From Scilla litardierei (Eukaryota; Streptophyta; Magnoliopsida; Asparagales; Asparagaceae): DNA of 64,000 nt. The translations under genes were made by a program, and so were the position numbers. Of the stretch, positions 59,359-64,000 are shown piece by piece; position 1 is the stretch's first letter; each line of letters begins with the position of its first letter. Under the pieces are notes generated by a model, which did not search any database, had not been told where the DNA came from, and was given only the letters and a program-made list of their open reading frames with translations. Location: assembly GCA_030789695.1 (NCBI GenBank), contig JAULAV010008816.1:83981-147980 (forward strand). Direction: 5' to 3'.

Positions 59359-60035
59359 ATGTCGACTGGACCTAAGAACATTGAACCAATGCTTGGTTTG
59401 GCTGAGAACACTCGAAACGAGGATGACGTTCTCATCGAAGATGCTGCAGATTCTGGGTCATCATCAAAGGAGCTAAGAGTACTTCGGTGACTCAGGAGAA
59501 ATTCAACAAGTTTGCTGAGTAGATCGAAAAAAGCCTGACCATTTTAGCCGCTGATGTGCAAAAAAGCATGGGGCACCCACATAGGCTGACGAGGAGCATC
59601 AGCCTCCTAATCCAACTCAAACGCCCGTAAGGAAGCAAACCACTCCCAGAGACCCGAGGTAGGGCAAGCAAAGGCATGAGCGGTAAGATAACTAACTTGA
59701 AGCTCAATGAGACTCCTACATCTCAACGGAATCAAGAGATGTGGAATAACAAGTGCGCCTCTGGGCACAATTGAGGTCTTGGGCCCTCCACCAATGGGCG
59801 ATCAATTCACAACATTTTAGACTAGGTAATAGATCAATTCACTTAAGGTCACAGTCCACACGGATTTGCAGCTGGCACAAAGAGAAAGGAGCGGGAAGAA
59901 AGCCACATGTTCTTCTAGCGTCACTCACCCACAACGCGTGGAGGAGCGAGCACCACTCACTCTTCCTATTAAGCAGCAGACTCGTCTGAAGGATAACATC
60001 ATGTTTGCCACACTGCTTTCCAAATTCAAGCTGCA
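59359..60035 (+). pseudogene. Gag 5' fragment, copy 3
   Basis: ATG at 59359 opens MSTGPKNIEPMLGLAENTRN and stays in frame through EDDVLIEDAADSGSSSKEL to a stop near 59,490. It preserves the reading frame at the spot where copy 1 has an extra A. The rest is broken by stops and ends before the capsid-like region. Confidence 0.8.
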
Positions 60036-60352
60036 GGGTTTTCTAAGCTTGGTATTATTTTTCTACATTTTCTGAAGTTATGGATCTTTTTATTAAATGA
60101 AATGATATTTTGACCTAATTTTGTCTTCTCTTATTTTTCAGTTGAAAATGGCGATCTCCCGGTTCCAACGAACATATTTTTGGATTTTTTTTGAGCTCCC
60201 AGCTATTTTCTTTATTTTCTGTAAGATATTAATCTTTATATTAATTGATATGATAGTTACAGTGTAATTTTTGTCTTCTCTTTTTTTCAGTTGAAGATTG
60301 CGATATCCTGGTTCCAACGGACATTTTTGCGGATTTTTCAGAGCTCGGGCTA
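60036..60352. repeat. Satellite block between gypsy remnant and Helitron
   Basis: About two monomers. The first contains a full CENP-B-box-like motif at 60157-60173. Confidence 0.93.
60157..60173 (-). other. CENP-B-box-like 17-mer
   Basis: The minus strand reads GTTCGTTGGAACCGGGA, identical to the motif at 41073-41089; all 15 fixed CENP-B-box positions match. Confidence 0.55.
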
Positions 60353-61034
60353 TCTATATATTAAAACACAACTATTTTTGAATTCTGGGGCTAACTAGGA
60401 CAAGCTGACTAGGACAAGCAGGTTGATAGAAAGACGGCTTGGATTTAATCTTGAGGAATGAATGGTTGAGATGAGATTTTGTGGAAAGTTTTGGGGGAAA
60501 AACTTGAATTTTGGGGAAAACTTTTTAGAAGAGAACAAATATCCATTCGTCTAATTAATTCTTCATTTAATTAAACCCAAGCTCCGCTCTCACACGTCTG
60601 CTCCCTGGACTCGGGGGCCTACAAAATGAGATGGTCGTACGTGGGGACCATAATGCTGTGGAGTAGCGTGTGGGCTCTCTGGACGCAATTAAAAGATAAG
60701 TTAAACAGTAGTTAAGTGGAACAAAGCAATAAATGATTAATTAAACCCATCATTTACTGTGCTCTCTATAGTCTATACGCTTAACTGAGGCTCTCTCTTG
60801 AGTGGGAGGTCTTTGGGGAAAATGATGACGCCTGGGGTCTTGGGGGGATAACTGTTGGGGGAAAAACCATAGGCCTTTCATGATCCCTGAAGGTGCCAGT
60901 CCTACTAGGGGAAATAACAGTTTTCAGGCGCCAGTGCCGTTTTAATGCCAATTTGTTCTTTTAAATTTTGGCTGCGGAAATAATTTGTTGCTAATTTGTA
61001 AATGAACCATGCTCGCGGGCATAGGTTATGACTA
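60353..61034 (+). mobile_element. Small non-autonomous Helitron, copy B
   Basis: Starts TCTATATATTAAAACAC after A (60352) and ends GGTTATGACTA before the satellite TTTTTATATATTTTCGAG. It is the duplicate of 44909-45625 with several small deletions. Its 3' hairpin is more decayed (GAACCATGCTCGCGGGCAT). Confidence 0.72.
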
Positions 61035-64000
61035 TTTTTATATATTTTCGAGAAGTTATGGATCTTTTTATTAAATGATATATTTTTGGCCTTAATTTGT
61101 CCTCTCTTATTTTTTTTCGTTGAAGATGGTGATCTCCCGGTTCCCACTGACATTTTTCGGGATTTTTCTAAGCCCTGGGCTATTTTCTAAATTTTCTGTA
61201 CAAAATGAATCTTTATTTAAATGATATGATTTTTTAGCCTAATTTTGTCTTCTCTTATTTTTTAAGTAGAAGATGTCGATCTCCTGGTTCCAACGGGCAT
61301 TTTTACGGATTTTTCTCAGCACGGAACTATTTTCAAAAGTTCATTGAAGATATGGATCTTTTTATTAAATAATATGATTTTATAGACTAAGTTTGTTTTC
61401 TCTTATTTTTCAGTTAAAGATGGCGATCTCACAGTTCCAACGGACATTTTTACGGATTTTTCTGACCTCGGGGCTATTATTTAAATTTTTTGGAAGATAT
61501 GGATTTTTTATTAAATGATATGATTTCTGGCCTAATTTTGTCTTCTCTTATTTTTCAATTAAAGATGACAATCTCCTGGTTCCCATGGACATTTTTGCGG
61601 ATATTTCTAAGCTCCGAACTATTTTCTACATTTTGTGTATGATATGAATCGTTATATTAAAAGATATGATTTTTATTACCTAATTTTGTCTGCTCTTATT
61701 TTTAAGTTGAAGATGGTGATCTCTAGATTCCAACGGACATTTTTGCGGATTTTTTAAGATCGGTGCTATTTTTCAACAAATTCGAAAAGTTATGGATTTT
61801 TTATTAAATGATATAATTTTTTGGCCTAATTTTGTCTTCTCTTATTTTTTAAGTTTCAGATGGCGATCTCTTGGTCCTAACAGACATTTTTACAGATTAT
61901 TCTGACCTCGCCATTATTTTCTAAATTTTCTGAGAGATATGGATCTTTTTATTAAATTATTTAATTATTGACATAAGTTTGTCTTCTTTTATTTTTCAAT
62001 TGAAGATGGTGATCTCCTAGTTCCAACGGATGTTTTTGCGGATTTTTATGAGCTCGATGTTATTTCTACATTTGAAGGAAGATTGGATCGTTTTATTAAA
62101 CGATATAATTTATATAGCATACATTTCTCTTCTCTTATTTTTTTCAGTTGAAGATGGCGATCTACTGGTTCCGATGCACATTTTTGCGGATTTTTCTTAG
62201 CTTGGAACTATTTTTTTTTTTACATTTTCTGAAATATATGGATCTTTTTATTAAATTTTATGATTTTTTGGCCTAAGTTTGCCTTTTCTTTTTTGTTGAA
62301 GATGTCGGTCTCTCAGTTCCAAAGGACATTTGTGCTAAAAAATTTTGAGCTTCGGGCTATTTTCTAAATTTTTTGTAAGATATGGATGTTTATATTAAAT
62401 GATATGATTTTTATAGCCTAATTTTGTCTTCTCTTTTTTCATTGAAAATGGCAATCTCACAGTTCCAACGGACATTTTTGCGGATTATCCTGAGCTCGGG
62501 ACTATTTTTCTACATTTTCGGAAAGTTATGTATCTTTTTATTAAATGTTACGATTTTTGGCCAAATTTTTGTCTTCTCTTATTTTTTAAATTTAATATGG
62601 CAGCCTACCAATTCTAATGGACATTATTGCGGATTTATCTGACCTCGTAGATATTTTCTAATTTTTTGGAAGATATTGATCTTCTTTTTAAACGATACGA
62701 TTTTTGGACTAATTTCGTCTTCTCTTATTTTTCAGTTGAAAATGGCATTCTCCCAGTTACAACAGATATTTTTGCTGATTTTTCTGAGCTCAGTGCTAAT
62801 TTCTACATTTTATGGAAATATATATCTATTTATTAAATGATATGATTTTTATAGACTACGCTTGTCTTCTCATATTTTATCAGTTAAATATGGCGATATA
62901 CCAATTACATTTTTGCAGATTTTTCTTAGCTTGTGGCAATTTTTCTATATTTTCTGGAAGATATGGACCTTTTAGTAAATGATATGATTATTTGACCTAA
63001 TTTTGTCTTCGCCTTTTTCAGTTGAAGATGGCGAACTCCCATTTCCAACTGACATTTTAGCGGATTTTCCTGAGCTCCGGACTATTTTCTACATTTTCTG
63101 TAAAATATGGACCTTTTTATTAAATGATATGAATTTATTTGCCTAATTTTGTCTTCTCTTTTTTCAGTTGAACATGGCCATCTCCCGGTTCAAACGGAAA
63201 TTTTTGCCGATTTTCCTAAGCTAGGAGCTATTGTTCTTCATTTTGTGGAAGATATGCATCATTTTAATAACTAATATGATTTTTTGGCCTAATTTTGCCT
63301 TCTCCTATTTTTAGCAGAAGATGGCGATCTCCTAGTTTCAAGGACATTTTTGCGGATTTTTTTGACCTCGAGGCTATTTTTCACATTTCTGGAAGATCTG
63401 GACCTTTTTATTAAATCATTTGATTTTTTGACCTAATTTTGTCTTCTTTTATATTTCAGATGAAGATGGCAATCTCCCATTTCCAATGGACATTTTTGCG
63501 GATGTTTCTGAGCTCTATGCTATTTTCTAAATTTTCCATAAGATCTGAACATTTATATTAAATGATATGATTTTTATAGCCTAATTTTGTCTTCTATTAT
63601 TTTTCAGTTGAAGATGGTGATCTCCCAGTTCAAACGGATATTTTTACAGATTTTACTTAGCTCGAATCTATTTTCTGTATTTTCTGGAAGATGTGGATCT
63701 TTTTATTAAATGATTTGATTTTTGGCATAATTTTATCTTCTCTTATTTTTCAGTTGAAGATGTCGATCTCTCTGTTCCAACGGACATTTTTACGTATTTA
63801 CTTAGCTCGAAGCTATTTTCTGCATTTTCTGGAAGATATGTATCTTTTTATTAAATGATATCATTTTTAACTAATTTTATTTTCTCTTATTTTTCAGTTG
63901 ATGACGGGGATCTCGCTATTCCAACGGACATTTTTGCATATTTTTCTGAGCTCGGAGCTATTTTCTACATTTTATTGAACATATGGATCTTTTTATTAAA
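61035..64000. repeat. 147-bp satellite array, right block
   Basis: About 20 monomers, matching 45,626-48,450 unit by unit. It continues to the end of the window. Confidence 0.95.

Larger units (their letters stand above)
58529..60035 (+). mobile_element. Tat-like element remnant, copy 3
   Basis: LTR (58529-59304), PBS-like TTAGCACCGTCTGTGGGA, gag fragment, then satellite from about 60,036 (CAGGGTTTTCTAAGCTTGG). Same insertion point and same 3' truncation as copy 2. Confidence 0.9.
55489..64000. repeat. Segmental duplication, copy B (runs off window)
   Basis: Counterpart of 39,840-48,450, in the same orientation. It contains satellite, the gypsy remnant at 58529, the small Helitron at 60353 and satellite to the end. 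It may continue past the window. Confidence 0.9.

Overview
This window is plant nuclear heterochromatin. It has no intact host gene, only satellite DNA, transposons and gene fragments carried by transposons. An angiosperm, probably a eudicot, is suggested by the Tat-type gypsy gag, Ty1/copia, CACTA and Helitron elements and by scraps of plant gene families: a PDR-type ABCG transporter, a CGI-58-like acyltransferase, an AP2 factor of WRI1/ANT type and a CYP72-clan P450. I cannot name the species.

Most of the window (about 1-808, 4494-10550, 17221-17649, 38484-42988, 44496-44908, 45626-58528, 60036-60352, 61035-64000) is one AT-rich tandem satellite. Its monomer is about 147 bp, with a tendency to a five-monomer (~727 bp) higher-order period. 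The best-conserved part of the monomer, read on the minus strand, closely resembles the mammalian 17-bp CENP-B box. Some monomers keep every base considered essential for CENP-B binding. Nucleosome-length monomers, higher-order periodicity and this box make a centromeric role the leading hypothesis.

The array is interrupted by: (1) three copies of one ancestral Tat-like gypsy insertion (809-4493, 42989-44495, 58529-60035), duplicated together with the surrounding satellite; (2) a broken Ty1/copia element (10551-17220, minus strand, TSD AATGA) whose 5' LTR has lost its TATA box; (3) a 20.8-kb four-level nest: a Helitron (17650-38483, minus, inserted at A|T of a monomer) holding a CACTA element (23168-38201, TSD AGA), which holds a Tat-type LTR element with gag but no pol (26789-35215, minus), which holds a PIF/Harbinger-like MITE (29781-30786, TSD TTA); (4) a small non-autonomous Helitron present twice (44909-45625, 60353-61034).

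The segment from about 39,840 to 48,450 is repeated from about 55,490 to the window end, displaced by about 15.6 kb, with both the gypsy remnant and the small Helitron in each copy. The Helitron and the CACTA element both carry host exons with recognisable splice borders, so both acquired genomic DNA. The gypsy element in the nest has an antisense gene of the Pfam 'putative gypsy type transposon' (PF04195) kind where pol would be expected. All protein-coding remnants seen carry stops or frameshifts, or are truncated.
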